Assembly (NCBI GenBank): GCA_946479015.1 | Contig: CAMLEQ010000009.1 | Coordinates: 1 to 29,074 of the forward strand | Direction: 5' to 3' | Length of the DNA stretch: 29,074 bases | Source: an uncultured Gemmatimonadota bacterium | GTDB taxonomy: Bacteria; Gemmatimonadota; Gemmatimonadetes; Gemmatimonadales; Gemmatimonadaceae | Shown here: piece after piece, positions 1 to 10,321 of the stretch | How positions within the stretch are numbered: the stretch's first letter is position 1 | How the letters are laid out: every line of letters begins with the position of its first letter | Notes under the pieces: generated by a model | The model's input: only the letters and a program-made list of their open reading frames with translations | Databases searched by the model: none | Told to the model about the DNA's origin: nothing | Translations under genes and position numbers: made by a program

Positions 1-1104
1 AGCTACTCGTCGATGAGCGACTCGACGGTGCGCGGCTCGTTCAGTCAGACAGCCCGCTCGCGAACGAGTGGGCTGGGGGTGCAGGCGGCGGTCGACGCGG
101 CCCGGTGGGGGAGGGTGACGTTGGGGCTGAGCGCGGAGCGTGATTCGTGGTGGTCCGACCTGCACGTGCGGGACGTGGCCATGGGAGGCGGCGGTGGCGG
201 GGGCGGGGGGGGTGGGGGTGGTGGCGGCGGTGGCGGCGGCGGCACCTCCTGGTTCGCCTTCCGCGATGTATCCGACGCGCGCCGCCTCGACCACGCCGGC
301 GTGGCGGTCGAGTACGAGATGCACCCCGTGACGCGCGTGGGTGTGGTGCTCGGCGCCGCGCACGACTGGTTGGCGAAGGACTCGGCAGGGCACGACGATG
401 CGGGATCGTACTCCGCCGGCGTGTACGCCGACGTGGCTCGTGGGACACGGCTCCGCGCCTCCGCGGGGCGAAAGGTGCGCTTCCCCGCGATCCGGCAGCT
501 CTACGATCCCACAGCCGGGAACCCGGGGCTGCACACCGAGCGCGCCAACGAGTACGAGGCGGGGGTGGAGCAGTCGCTGCCGGCGCGGTCGCAGCTCTCC
601 GTGACCGGATTCCTCACCGACGTGCACGGCTTCATCGAGCGGCCATCGTCATCCGAGCCGTTCGAGAACTTCGATGACTACCGGTTCACCGGCGTGGAGG
701 TGGTGGCCGAGATGCGGGCGACCGAGCGCGTGCTCCTCCGCGCCGGCTGGTCGTTCCTCGATACGCGGGACCGCTCGCCCGGGGCGACGCGCGAGGCGCT
801 CCAGTACGAGCCGCGCCACAAGCTGACGCTCGATGCCCGGTGGGCGCTCCCGTTCGGGCTCGACGCATCGGGCTCGGTGATGCGCGTGGCGGGGCAGGTG
901 TTCTACTCGCGCCTCGCGCCAGTGCAGCAGGCGGCACTCCCCGACTACACGCTCGTGGGGCTCCGGCTGTCGCAGCAGGTGGCGCGTGGCGCGGTCAACG
1001 TGTACGCGGGCGCGGACAACCTGCTCGACCAGGCGTACGAGGACGAGTACGGCTTTCCGCGCCCAGGGCGCACGCTGTACGCCGGCGCTACCTTCCAGTG
1101 GTGA
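1..1104 (+). CDS. TonB-dependent outer-membrane receptor, C-terminal part (5' end outside window)
   Basis: The reading frame is open from the first base, so the N-terminal plug and TonB box lie outside the window. What is visible is the second half of a 22-strand receptor barrel: alternating amphipathic strands, the family-typical segment around KVRFPAIRQLYD (about nt 472-513), the motif GNPGLHTERANEYEAGVE, and a C-terminal segment NLLDQAYEDEYGFPRPGR followed by a final strand ending in Trp, as outer-membrane proteins require for Bam-dependent assembly. This C-terminal pattern is common in cobalamin/siderophore-type receptors (BtuB/CirA-like), but the substrate cannot be fixed from this part. 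An uninterrupted 20-glycine tract sits in one loop. The gene is followed after 40 nt by a small membrane protein with a strong ribosome-binding site, so the two may be co-transcribed as an uptake system. Confidence 0.9.
   Translation, partial: SYSSMSDSTVRGSFSQTARSRTSGLGVQAAVDAARWGRVTLGLSAERDSWWSDLHVRDVAMGGGGGGGGGGGGGGGGGGGGTSWFAFRDVSDARRLDHAGVAVEYEMHPVTRVGVVLGAAHDWLAKDSAGHDDAGSYSAGVYADVARGTRLRASAGRKVRFPAIRQLYDPTAGNPGLHTERANEYEAGVEQSLPARSQLSVTGFLTDVHGFIERPSSSEPFENFDDYRFTGVEVVAEMRATERVLLRAGWSFLDTRDRSPGATREALQYEPRHKLTLDARWALPFGLDASGSVMRVAGQVFYSRLAPVQQAALPDYTLVGLRLSQQVARGAVNVYAGADNLLDQAYEDEYGFPRPGRTLYAGATFQW
184..243 (+). repeat. Poly-glycine codon tract in the receptor barrel
   Basis: Twenty consecutive glycine codons use a mixture of GGA, GGC, GGT and GGG, between a Met codon at 181 and a Thr codon at 244. 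The mixed codons argue against a pure homopolymer sequencing error, although GGN slippage could still vary its length. It falls between two predicted barrel strands and so probably forms a flexible loop. Confidence 0.9.
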
Positions 1105-1144
1105 CCATCACGCGAATCGCCTCGAGCCGAGGAGGGAAGGGGAC

Positions 1145-1771
1145 GTGAGAGATGCGATCCTGTCGCTCGACGACGAGCTGCGCGCCACGTCGCGCGTGCC
1201 GGCGCTCGCCGGCGGGGGGGCGGTGCGGCCGGCGGAGGTCGCCACGCTGCTCCTGGCGGGCGCCGTGGCGTCGCTGCTCACGAATCTCGTCAGGCTGCGG
1301 CTCGGGATTCCGGGAAGCAGCATCGTGTTCGCGGTGTTTCCCATCGCGCTGGGCTTCGCGCTCGTGCCGCGGCGAGGCGCGGGGACGGTGATGGCCGGTG
1401 GCGCGCTGGCGACGACGCTCGCGCTCTGGCTCGCCGGCGTTCGCCTGGACGGCGTTGGGGCGCAGACGAGCCTCCTGCTCACCGGTCCGCTGCTCGACGT
1501 GGCGCTGCGGTGGGGCGCGCGCGGGTGGCGGCCGTATCTCGCATTCCTCGCCGCCGGCGCGGCGAGCAACGCGATGGCGTTCGTCGTGCGCGGCGCGACG
1601 AAGCTGGCGGGGGTGGGTGGCGGCGTCGGCGGACCGCGCGGGTTCGGCCTCTGGTGGCCTCGCGCCGTGGGGAGCTATGCCGTGGCCGGGCTCGTGGCCG
1701 GGCTCATTGGCGCGCTCGCCTGGTTCCACTTCCGCTCGCGCGACGCCGACGTCTCGGGCGGCGCGCGATGA
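1145..1771 (+). CDS. Small polytopic membrane protein, ECF-transporter S-component-like
   Basis: About 208 aa starting at GTG 1145, chosen because GAGGAGGG lies 8-9 nt upstream (about 1129-1136); the longer open frame upstream overlaps the receptor gene and has no such site. The N-terminal 25 residues are hydrophilic, followed by about five or six hydrophobic helices (for example VATLLLAGAVASLLTNLVRL and the segment ending LGFALVPRR), an RRGAGTVMAGG turn and a C-terminal helix before FHFRSRD. Length, helix count and the GAGT turn resemble S components of energy-coupling-factor vitamin transporters, which bind substrate in the inner membrane. No ECF ATPase or T component lies nearby. The gene follows a TonB-dependent receptor and overlaps the next gene by ATGA, suggesting a small-molecule uptake unit. 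S-component identity is inference; a generic membrane protein remains possible. Confidence 0.6.
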   Translation: MRDAILSLDDELRATSRVPALAGGGAVRPAEVATLLLAGAVASLLTNLVRLRLGIPGSSIVFAVFPIALGFALVPRRGAGTVMAGGALATTLALWLAGVRLDGVGAQTSLLLTGPLLDVALRWGARGWRPYLAFLAAGAASNAMAFVVRGATKLAGVGGGVGGPRGFGLWWPRAVGSYAVAGLVAGLIGALAWFHFRSRDADVSGGAR

Positions 1772-2469
1772 TCCACATCGGGATCGACGACACCGACACC
1801 ATCGACACCGCGGGAACGAACCAGCTCGCGCGCCGACTGGCGGCGGCGCTCCCCCCCGGCTTCGCCTTCGTCGCCGCCCTCCGGCACCAGCTCCTCTTCG
1901 ATCCGCGCATCCCGTACACCAGCAAGAACGGGAGCGCATCGCTGCTCGTCCGGGCCGAGCCAGGGCGCGAGGCGCGTGAGCTGCCGGCGGTGCTGGAGCG
2001 CGAGATGCGGGCGTGGTACGTGCCGGGGAGCGATCCCGGGTTGTGCGTGGCCGACGCGGTGCCCGAGGCGGTGATGGCGTTCGGGCGACGCTGCCAGTCG
2101 GAGCCCGTGCGACAGCGGGAGGCGAGAGCGATCGCCGAGGCGCACGGGATGTACCTCGAGGGCTTCGGCGGCACCGAGGACGGTGTGATCGGCGCGCTCG
2201 CCGCCGTTGGACTCCTCGCCACGGGGAACGATGGGCGTGTGGTGCACCTGGCGGGATGGACGTGGCCCGACGCGTTCGCGGGGGAGCAGCCGGTGGACGC
2301 GGTGCTCGCGCGCGGCGTGCGCGAGGTGCGCGTGCTCTCGTCAGGCGAGCGCGTGCACGACGGCGTGGTGGATGTGGGAAAGCACCTGCGCCCCGCGTGG
2401 CGAGACGGGGGCGCGGTGCTTTTCGTGGAAGGGGGAGCGGGGCGGTGGAGGGCGGTGAAGCTGCCGTGA
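1768..2469 (+). CDS. TiaS-like protein (tRNA(Ile2) agmatinylcytidine synthetase N-terminal domains)
   Basis: 233 aa, with ATG 1768 overlapping the preceding stop (ATGA), indicating translational coupling. The N-terminus reads MIHIGIDDTDTIDTAGTN, the signature of the kinase-like TCKD domain of archaeal TiaS, which modifies C34 of tRNA-Ile2 with agmatine. Near residues 130-150, GGTEDGVIGALAAVG matches the ferredoxin-like domain motif (G-x-G-x-G-x-I-G-A-L-A-A-x-G type). Archaeal TiaS has about 420 aa with additional OB-fold and zinc-ribbon tRNA-binding modules; these are absent here. Bacteria normally use TilS for this tRNA, so a tRNA role is unlikely and the substrate is unknown. Placement behind an outer-membrane receptor and a membrane transporter-like gene suggests a phosphotransfer or ligase step on an imported metabolite (inference). 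Confidence 0.7.
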   Translation: MIHIGIDDTDTIDTAGTNQLARRLAAALPPGFAFVAALRHQLLFDPRIPYTSKNGSASLLVRAEPGREARELPAVLEREMRAWYVPGSDPGLCVADAVPEAVMAFGRRCQSEPVRQREARAIAEAHGMYLEGFGGTEDGVIGALAAVGLLATGNDGRVVHLAGWTWPDAFAGEQPVDAVLARGVREVRVLSSGERVHDGVVDVGKHLRPAWRDGGAVLFVEGGAGRWRAVKLP

Positions 2470-2503
2470 GCGACGAGGCCGCTCCGGCGCGTATAGTGCC
2501 CGG

Positions 2504-3634
2504 CTACCGCGCCTCCGCCGCCTGCGTGTACACGTCCGGCCCGAACGTGGCCAACCCGTCCTGCCCCGCATAGCCCAGGTGCGACAGCCCGAAGATGTCC
2601 TCGACGCTGCGCAGCATCGAATAATGGTTGTACGGGACATCCGACACCGTGCCCGGCTTGATGAACGGCGAGAGCAACACTGCCCCGGTGCGCCCGCCGC
2701 CCGGTCCGTTGACCCCCGCCTTCTGCACGTTCGGCCCCGGCTGCTCGTTGCAGCACGACGTCGCGTCGATGCTCAGCGCCTCGTCGAACGTCACGATGAG
2801 CAGGCCGTCCTTGCGGAACGCCGGCGAGTTGGTGATGAGCGGGACCCAGTGCTTCAGGAACTCGTCGGCCGACACGAGCCCGCCCGGCTCGCCGTTCTTG
2901 CACGGCCGGTCGTGGCCATCGTGGCAGAGGCTCGGGACGATGAACGAGTAATTCGGCGTCTGGTCCACGGTGCGCAGCGCCGTCTCGAGCTCGGGGAGCG
3001 GCACCACGTTCTGCTGGCACGACGCCGAGTCGAGGATGGCGTGGAAGTACACGAACGGGTCGTGCTTGGCGGCGTACTGGTCCTGGGGCGCGGCGCGCTC
3101 GGTGGGGTCGAGCGCACCGATCGGCGCGTGACCGCAGGTGGCCGCTTCGCGCGAGGGATCCTTCCCCATGTCCTCCATGTACCCCTTCCACGTGAGCCCC
3201 TTCGCCATGAGCTGGTTGGCGATGGTCTGCACGTGCGCGGGGTAGATGCAGCCGTCACCGATCGGCTGGCCGTCGGGCGCGGTGCCGGTCTGCACGAACT
3301 CCTCGTAGCGCCCACAATCCAGTTGCGTCTTGGGGCTCGGCGCGATGCCGCTCACCATCGCGATGTAGTTGTCGAGGCTGTAGTGACCGATCCCGTAGTA
3401 CTGGTGGAGCAGCGCCCCCGCGCGCGGCAGCGTGTCGGCGAGGTACGGAGCGCGCGTGCCCGGCCCGAAGGTGGTGTCGTACCCCTGGTTCTCGAGCACG
3501 ATCACGAACACGTGACCGATGGCCGGCGTGCCGGGCTTCGTGGCGCCCGGGTGAGCTTCGGAGCACCCGGCGGCGCCGAGCAGTGCGAGCGCGAGGGCGG
3601 CCGCGCGGGGCAGCCGGCGAGTGAAGAGAGGCAT
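2504..3634 (-). CDS. Secreted phosphoesterase-family lipoprotein (AcpA/phospholipase C type)
   Basis: About 376 aa from ATG 3634. A start 24 codons upstream (3706) is possible, but the chosen start gives a clean signal peptide MPLFTRRLPRAAALALALLG ending in AAGC, probably a lipobox. The mature part carries phosphoesterase-family landmarks: HVFVIVLENQGYDTTFG with the metal-binding Glu-Asn near the start, YYGIGHYSLDNYIAMVSG, an LLIVTFDEA metal-site segment, and near the C-terminus NHYSMLRSVEDIFGL. These belong to the alkaline-phosphatase superfamily group that includes acid phosphatase AcpA and bacterial phospholipase C. Likely role: hydrolysis of phosphate esters at the cell surface or in the periplasm. 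Several Cys residues (including a CC pair) could form disulfides. It converges on the TiaS-like gene with 34 nt between stops; no clear terminator hairpin is seen there. Confidence 0.85.
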   Translation of the reverse strand: MPLFTRRLPRAAALALALLGAAGCSEAHPGATKPGTPAIGHVFVIVLENQGYDTTFGPGTRAPYLADTLPRAGALLHQYYGIGHYSLDNYIAMVSGIAPSPKTQLDCGRYEEFVQTGTAPDGQPIGDGCIYPAHVQTIANQLMAKGLTWKGYMEDMGKDPSREAATCGHAPIGALDPTERAAPQDQYAAKHDPFVYFHAILDSASCQQNVVPLPELETALRTVDQTPNYSFIVPSLCHDGHDRPCKNGEPGGLVSADEFLKHWVPLITNSPAFRKDGLLIVTFDEALSIDATSCCNEQPGPNVQKAGVNGPGGGRTGAVLLSPFIKPGTVSDVPYNHYSMLRSVEDIFGLSHLGYAGQDGLATFGPDVYTQAAEAR

Positions 3635-3879
3635 GAAGAACGTGGGAGCTGGTGGAGGGGAGGGTACGTGGTCCAGCGACGGAAGGATGAATCTGCCTCG
3701 CCGCACCCTGGTGAGGTAGGTGTATCGGTTCCGTTTCGATCGCGCGGGGGTCCCGGCGCGCTGATCGCGCGAGTGACGACCTTCACGACGCGCCGCACGC
3801 CTTTCACCCCAATTCCATTGGAGTAGCGCGTCCCGGCCGCGATCGTGCGGGCGTTCCGCGCCTTCAACCAGGAGGGGGC

Positions 3880-4299
3880 ATGCGCTACCGAGGCCTGTTG
3901 GTCGTCAGCGGGTTGGCCGCACTGATCGCCTGCGGCGGGAGCTCGTCCATCACCGGAAGCACGAACAGCGGGGGCGGCGGACCGCCTCCGCCGCCGCCGA
4001 ACGGCAGCGTGCACATTCAGGACTTCAGCTTCGGGCCGGAGACGGTCACGGTGAAGGTGGGGCAGACCGTGCAGTGGACGAACGATGGACCGTCGGCGCA
4101 CACCACCACGAGCGACGCGGGGCTGTGGTCGAGCAACTCGCTCGCCGCGCCAGGCGACGGCACGTACGGAAACGGCACCACGGCGGGCGGGACGTTCAGC
4201 TTCACGTTCACGCAGGCGGGGACCTACACGTATCACTGCTCGAACCATCCGCCCAACCTGTACCCGCACTTCAAGGGCGTGGTGGTGGTGACTCCGTAG
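3880..4299 (+). CDS. Cupredoxin-domain (plastocyanin-like) lipoprotein
   Basis: 139 aa, start at ATG 3880 directly after a strong AGGAGGGGG ribosome-binding site. Signal peptide ends LAALIAC (lipidated Cys18), followed by a Ser/Gly/Pro-rich linker with six prolines (residues 35-40), then a cupredoxin fold: VHIQDFSFGPETVTVKVGQ, a His ligand at H74 (SAHTTT), and the C-terminal ligand loop with C120 and H123 (YHCSNHP). Typical plastocyanin-like proteins end with HPFMKG, where Met is the axial copper ligand; here the loop is longer and reads HPPNLYPHFKG, so the axial Met is absent and H130 or F131 occupies the region. Probable role: periplasmic or outer-membrane-anchored copper electron carrier or copper binding. 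Copper binding is inferred from ligands. It lies upstream of two further putative copper-related genes. Confidence 0.85.
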   Translation: MRYRGLLVVSGLAALIACGGSSSITGSTNSGGGGPPPPPPNGSVHIQDFSFGPETVTVKVGQTVQWTNDGPSAHTTTSDAGLWSSNSLAAPGDGTYGNGTTAGGTFSFTFTQAGTYTYHCSNHPPNLYPHFKGVVVVTP

Positions 4300-4354
4300 C
4301 ACGGTGCGGGCGGCGCGACCAGCGCCGTCTCTCACCGCGGGAGGGCGCGGGCGC

Positions 4355-4384
4355 TTGACATAGGGGGTGGGGGTATGCTAGTCT
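4355..4384 (+). promoter_or_regulatory. Candidate promoter with CsoR-like G-tract operator
   Basis: A perfect TTGACA (4355-4360) is followed by ATAGGGGGTGGGGGTAT (4360-4376) and possible -10 elements TATGCT (4374) or TAGTCT (4379, 18-bp spacing). On the other strand the core reads ATACCCCCACCCCCTAT, flanked by ATA/TAT, which resembles operators of the CsoR/RcnR family that overlap the -35/-10 region of copper-efflux genes. It lies 55 nt before a gene for a small secreted Cys/His-rich protein. No regulator gene is in the window. Confidence 0.45.
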
Positions 4385-4438
4385 CCGCCTGCACTGGAGA
4401 TTCACCCTCGTCCCGCTTCGCTCGCCCACGCCGTCCTC

Positions 4439-4873
4439 GTGCACCGAATCCGCCGTTTCGCCGCGATCATCATGGGCCTGCTCACGATCCAGTCATCGAT
4501 CGTGAGCGGCGCCGCGGCGTGCTCGATGGAGAGCGCGCCGGCGCTCGGCGAAGTCATGGATGGCCACATGGGCGGCGGACTCCACTCGGTCCACGAGTCG
4601 GCTGACGCGAGCGCTGTCCCTCGCGCGGCGCACCGGGCGACATCGTCGCGTTCCTCCTGCCCTCACGCGCCGCGCCGGCATGGCTCCGGCTGCGACCTCC
4701 CCTGCGTCCCCGACGGCTGCGTCCCGGGTACGCACTGTGCATCCGCTCCGCTCGATCGGAAGATGGCGTCCGCCGCGACCCCGTCCCGCTCGGCCGAGCT
4801 CCCCGCGTCCGCACGGCCCCACGCGCTCCGCTCGGTGAGCATCGCTCCCGAGCCCCCGCCTCCCCGCGCGTAG
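4439..4873 (+). CDS. Small secreted Cys/His-rich protein, putative metal binding
   Basis: 144 aa starting at GTG 4439. The first 26 residues form a signal peptide (RRFAAIIMGLLTIQSSIVSG then AAAC). The mature protein is rich in Met, His and Cys: a MESAPALGEVMDGHMGGG stretch and a cluster SSCPHAPRRHGSGCDLPC followed by VPDGCVPGTHC give at least six Cys and several His close together, as in metal-binding or disulfide-rich proteins. The C-terminal third is low-complexity Ala/Ser/Pro. I do not recognise the family. The upstream CsoR-like promoter, the adjacent cupredoxin and the following His/Met-rich barrel point to copper handling (inference). The start lacks a strong ribosome-binding site, so coding is supported mainly by frame, signal peptide and context. 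Confidence 0.6.
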   Translation: MHRIRRFAAIIMGLLTIQSSIVSGAAACSMESAPALGEVMDGHMGGGLHSVHESADASAVPRAAHRATSSRSSCPHAPRRHGSGCDLPCVPDGCVPGTHCASAPLDRKMASAATPSRSAELPASARPHALRSVSIAPEPPPPRA

Positions 4874-4966
4874 CACCCACACCGTCCGTGCACGCCGTGC
4901 CGAGCCTCGAGCGCGATCGCGTTCGCTCGGCGTCCTCGCCACATCCATCGCGGGAAGTCGCAGTCC

Positions 4967-6439
4967 ATGTCCGTCTCACCAGGTCAGTCGCTCCACACCT
5001 CACGCCGCGCTCGTGTCGCGCGCGGTACCTTCCTCACGTCGGCGCTCGCCGCCGCGCTCTTCCTCGCGCTCGCTCCCGCCGTCCAGGCACAGCACCGGGC
5101 GGGGCACCCGCCGGTGCCGCCGGACTCGGCCCACCGCGACACGAGCGGTGAGCGCGCCAAACACCCCCCGGCCGACAGCATGCCGGCAATGCCCGGCATG
5201 GCGCACATGGCCGGTGGGTCGATGCCCGCGCACGACATGCAGGGGATGATGACGGGACCGCTCGGCATCTCGCACGTGCGCATGGGCTCCGGCACGTCGT
5301 GGCTCCCCGATTCGTCACCGATGCACGCCACCCATTTCATGTGGGGCGACTGGACGGTGATGCTGCACGGCGTCGCCTTCGGGCAGTACGACTACCAGGG
5401 CTCCGAGCGCGGCGCCGATCAGCTCGGGATCGTGGACTGGGAGATGCCGATGTTGATGCGCCGCATCGGCGACGGCCTCCTGCACCTGCACGCCATGGTG
5501 AGCCTCGAGCCGGCGACGATCGGTGCGAAGGGGTATCCGCTGCTCCTTCAGACCGGCGAGTCGTACAGGGGCGAGCCGCTGCACGACCGGCAGCACCCGC
5601 ACGACGCGGTGATGGAGCTCGCGGCGCTCTTCCAGCAGCCCGTCGGCGCGGGCGTGGCGGTGGAGCTGTACGCCGGACTCGCGGGGGAGCCGGCGCTCGG
5701 TCCCGTCGCTTTCATGCACCGCCCCTCCGCGCAGAGCGATCCGCTCGCCCCACTCGGCCATCACTGGCAGGATGCCACGCACATCTCGTTCGGCGTGGTG
5801 ACGGCGGGGGTGTACGGGCGCCGGTGGAAGCTCGAGGGCTCCGCGTTCAACGGCCGCGAGCCGGACGAGCACCGGTGGAACCTCGACCTGCGGCGTCCGG
5901 ACTCGTACTCCGGCCGGTTGACGGTGAATCCGACGGGGCGGCTGAGCGTCGCCGGCTGGTACGGCTACCTGTCGAGTCCGGAGGCGCTGCACCCGGACGA
6001 GTCGGTGCACCGCTACGGCGCCTCGATGCTCTATGCCGGCCGCGGCATCCGCGGCGGCGCGTGGGCGAGCGCGCTGGTGTGGGGCGCGAACGCGCACGGC
6101 GGGCGGGTGGAGAACAGCGCGTTGGCGGAGACCAACCTCGAGATCGGGGAGCGTCACACCGTGTTCGCGCGCGCGGAGTACGTGCGGAAGAGCGCGCAGG
6201 ATCTCGTGCTCCCCGGAATCGATCCGGAGCGGGAGTTCGACGTGGGGTCGTTGGTGCTCGGATATCTGCGGGAGATCGCCTCGATTCCCGGCGGCACCAT
6301 CGGCATCGGTGGCCGCGCGTCGATGGGCATCGTGCCGTCGGCGGTCGGGCGGTTCTACGGCACGCGGACGCCCAAGGGGATCGACATCTACGTCAGGGTT
6401 CGTCCGCGCGTGATGTCGTCGGGCGATCACGGAGGGTGA
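4967..6439 (+). CDS. His/Met-rich outer-membrane beta-barrel protein, probably copper-related
   Basis: 490 aa from ATG 4967. The N-terminal signal peptide has its hydrophobic core near residues 20-37 and likely cleavage after A41 (AVQA). The next 55 residues are His/Met/Pro-rich, with Met clusters in MPAMPGMAHMAGGSMPAHDM (residues 72-91), resembling copper(I)-binding Met motifs. The remainder, from about residue 100, shows alternating polar/hydrophobic strands rich in Gly and aromatics (MWGDWTVMLHGVAFGQYDYQ, ALVWGANAHGG, TVFARAEYVRKS), consistent with an outer-membrane barrel, with a further His-rich segment RGEPLHDRQHPHDAVMELA. Proteins of this layout occur beside copper-resistance genes, analogous to the Met-rich outer-membrane protein CopB/PcoB. 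The exact family is not certain. It ends 148 nt before actA, with a hairpin between them. Confidence 0.7.
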   Translation: MSVSPGQSLHTSRRARVARGTFLTSALAAALFLALAPAVQAQHRAGHPPVPPDSAHRDTSGERAKHPPADSMPAMPGMAHMAGGSMPAHDMQGMMTGPLGISHVRMGSGTSWLPDSSPMHATHFMWGDWTVMLHGVAFGQYDYQGSERGADQLGIVDWEMPMLMRRIGDGLLHLHAMVSLEPATIGAKGYPLLLQTGESYRGEPLHDRQHPHDAVMELAALFQQPVGAGVAVELYAGLAGEPALGPVAFMHRPSAQSDPLAPLGHHWQDATHISFGVVTAGVYGRRWKLEGSAFNGREPDEHRWNLDLRRPDSYSGRLTVNPTGRLSVAGWYGYLSSPEALHPDESVHRYGASMLYAGRGIRGGAWASALVWGANAHGGRVENSALAETNLEIGERHTVFARAEYVRKSAQDLVLPGIDPEREFDVGSLVLGYLREIASIPGGTIGIGGRASMGIVPSAVGRFYGTRTPKGIDIYVRVRPRVMSSGDHGG

Positions 6440-6467
6440 CGGACGGCGCGGGTCGCGGCACGATCCC

Positions 6468-6484
6468 TGCGCCCCTCGGGCGCA
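6468..6484 (+). terminator. Possible terminator hairpin after the copper-group genes
   Basis: A perfect 7-bp inverted repeat TGCGCCC / GGGCGCA with a 3-nt loop lies 28 nt after the barrel-gene stop and 100 nt before actA. There is no T-tract, so termination would not be classical rho-independent. Confidence 0.35.
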
Positions 6485-6587
6485 TGGCGCGCACGCATTC
6501 GTAGCGCGCTTCCACAGTCCGCGAACATGCATGGGCCGCGGCGCCTCGGTGGCGATCGCATCGTCGCCCGGCCGTCATGCCTGACGA

Positions 6588-7238
6588 ATGACCGCACTCT
6601 TCTCGCCCCGTTCCACCTGGGTGGCGCGCGGCGTGCTCATCGCGGCGCTCCTCGTGGCCGCGGTGGTACCGGCGCTCGCCATGACGTGGGTGCGCACCCC
6701 GTGGGCACGGGGGGAGCACCGGCGCATCGCGCAGCCGGTGGCGTTCGATCATCGCATCCACGTCACCGGGTTGCGCATCGACTGCCGCTACTGCCACGCG
6801 GAGGCGGACCGCGGCGCGTGGGCGGGGCTCCCGTCCACGCGACAATGCGTGCCGTGCCACACGAAGCTCTGGATGTCCAGCGACGTGATGGCACCGGTGC
6901 GCCGGAGCCTCGCGACCGGGAGGCCGATTCCCTGGGCGCGGGTGACGCAGCTTCCGGACTTCGTGTACTTCGACCATGCGATGCACGTGACCAAGGGAGT
7001 CGGGTGCGAGACGTGCCATGGCCGCGTGGACCGCATGGCGACGGCGGAGCAGGTGGCGCCGCTCACGATGACGTGGTGCGTGGACTGCCATCGCGATCCG
7101 GCGCCGCGGCTGCGGCCGCCGCAGGCGATCACGGCCATGGGATGGACGCGCCCGGCGGGAGACGACTCATCGGGGCGGGTGCTGGCAGCGCGCTACCACG
7201 TGCGCCGCCTGACGAACTGCACGACGTGCCACCGCTGA
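6588..7238 (+). CDS. actA: Alternative Complex III subunit A, pentahaem cytochrome c
   Basis: 216 aa. One N-terminal transmembrane anchor (VARGVLIAALLVAAVVPALA, residues 12-31) is followed by a periplasmic domain with five CxxCH haem c sites: C66-H70, C87-H91, C140-H144, C164-H168 and C211-H215, the last almost at the C-terminus. Additional His residues (FDHRIH, YFDHAMH) fit distal haem ligands. Five haems, an N-terminal anchor and position directly upstream of an Fe-S/molybdopterin-like subunit identify ActA of the cytochrome bc1-replacing quinol oxidoreductase. It passes electrons from ActB and the quinol site towards ActE and external carriers. It is the first gene of a six-gene operon; no convincing sigma70 promoter was found in 6440-6587. 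Confidence 0.95.
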   Translation: MTALFSPRSTWVARGVLIAALLVAAVVPALAMTWVRTPWARGEHRRIAQPVAFDHRIHVTGLRIDCRYCHAEADRGAWAGLPSTRQCVPCHTKLWMSSDVMAPVRRSLATGRPIPWARVTQLPDFVYFDHAMHVTKGVGCETCHGRVDRMATAEQVAPLTMTWCVDCHRDPAPRLRPPQAITAMGWTRPAGDDSSGRVLAARYHVRRLTNCTTCHR

Positions 7239-7282
7239 CGTGGCGGAGCGCGAACGAGCACGGTGGGAAAGGGGGCTGGGTG

Positions 7283-10307
<3,025 letters not shown>

Positions 10308-10321
<14 letters not shown>

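Noticed and set aside
986..1771. 261-aa frame starting inside the TonB receptor gene
   Set aside because: Its first 53 codons are in an alternate frame of the receptor gene; the real start is GTG 1145 with a good ribosome-binding site.
2579..3826. 415-aa plus-strand frame opposite the phosphoesterase
   Set aside because: The minus strand carries clear phosphoesterase motifs and a lipoprotein signal; the plus frame is Arg/His/Val-rich without recognisable domains, a typical GC-rich antisense shadow.
6527..7282. N-terminal extension of the actB frame through actA
   Set aside because: It overlaps the well-supported pentahaem actA in another frame and contains low-complexity Arg/Gly sequence; known ActB begins near MREDGARGSW-like sequence.
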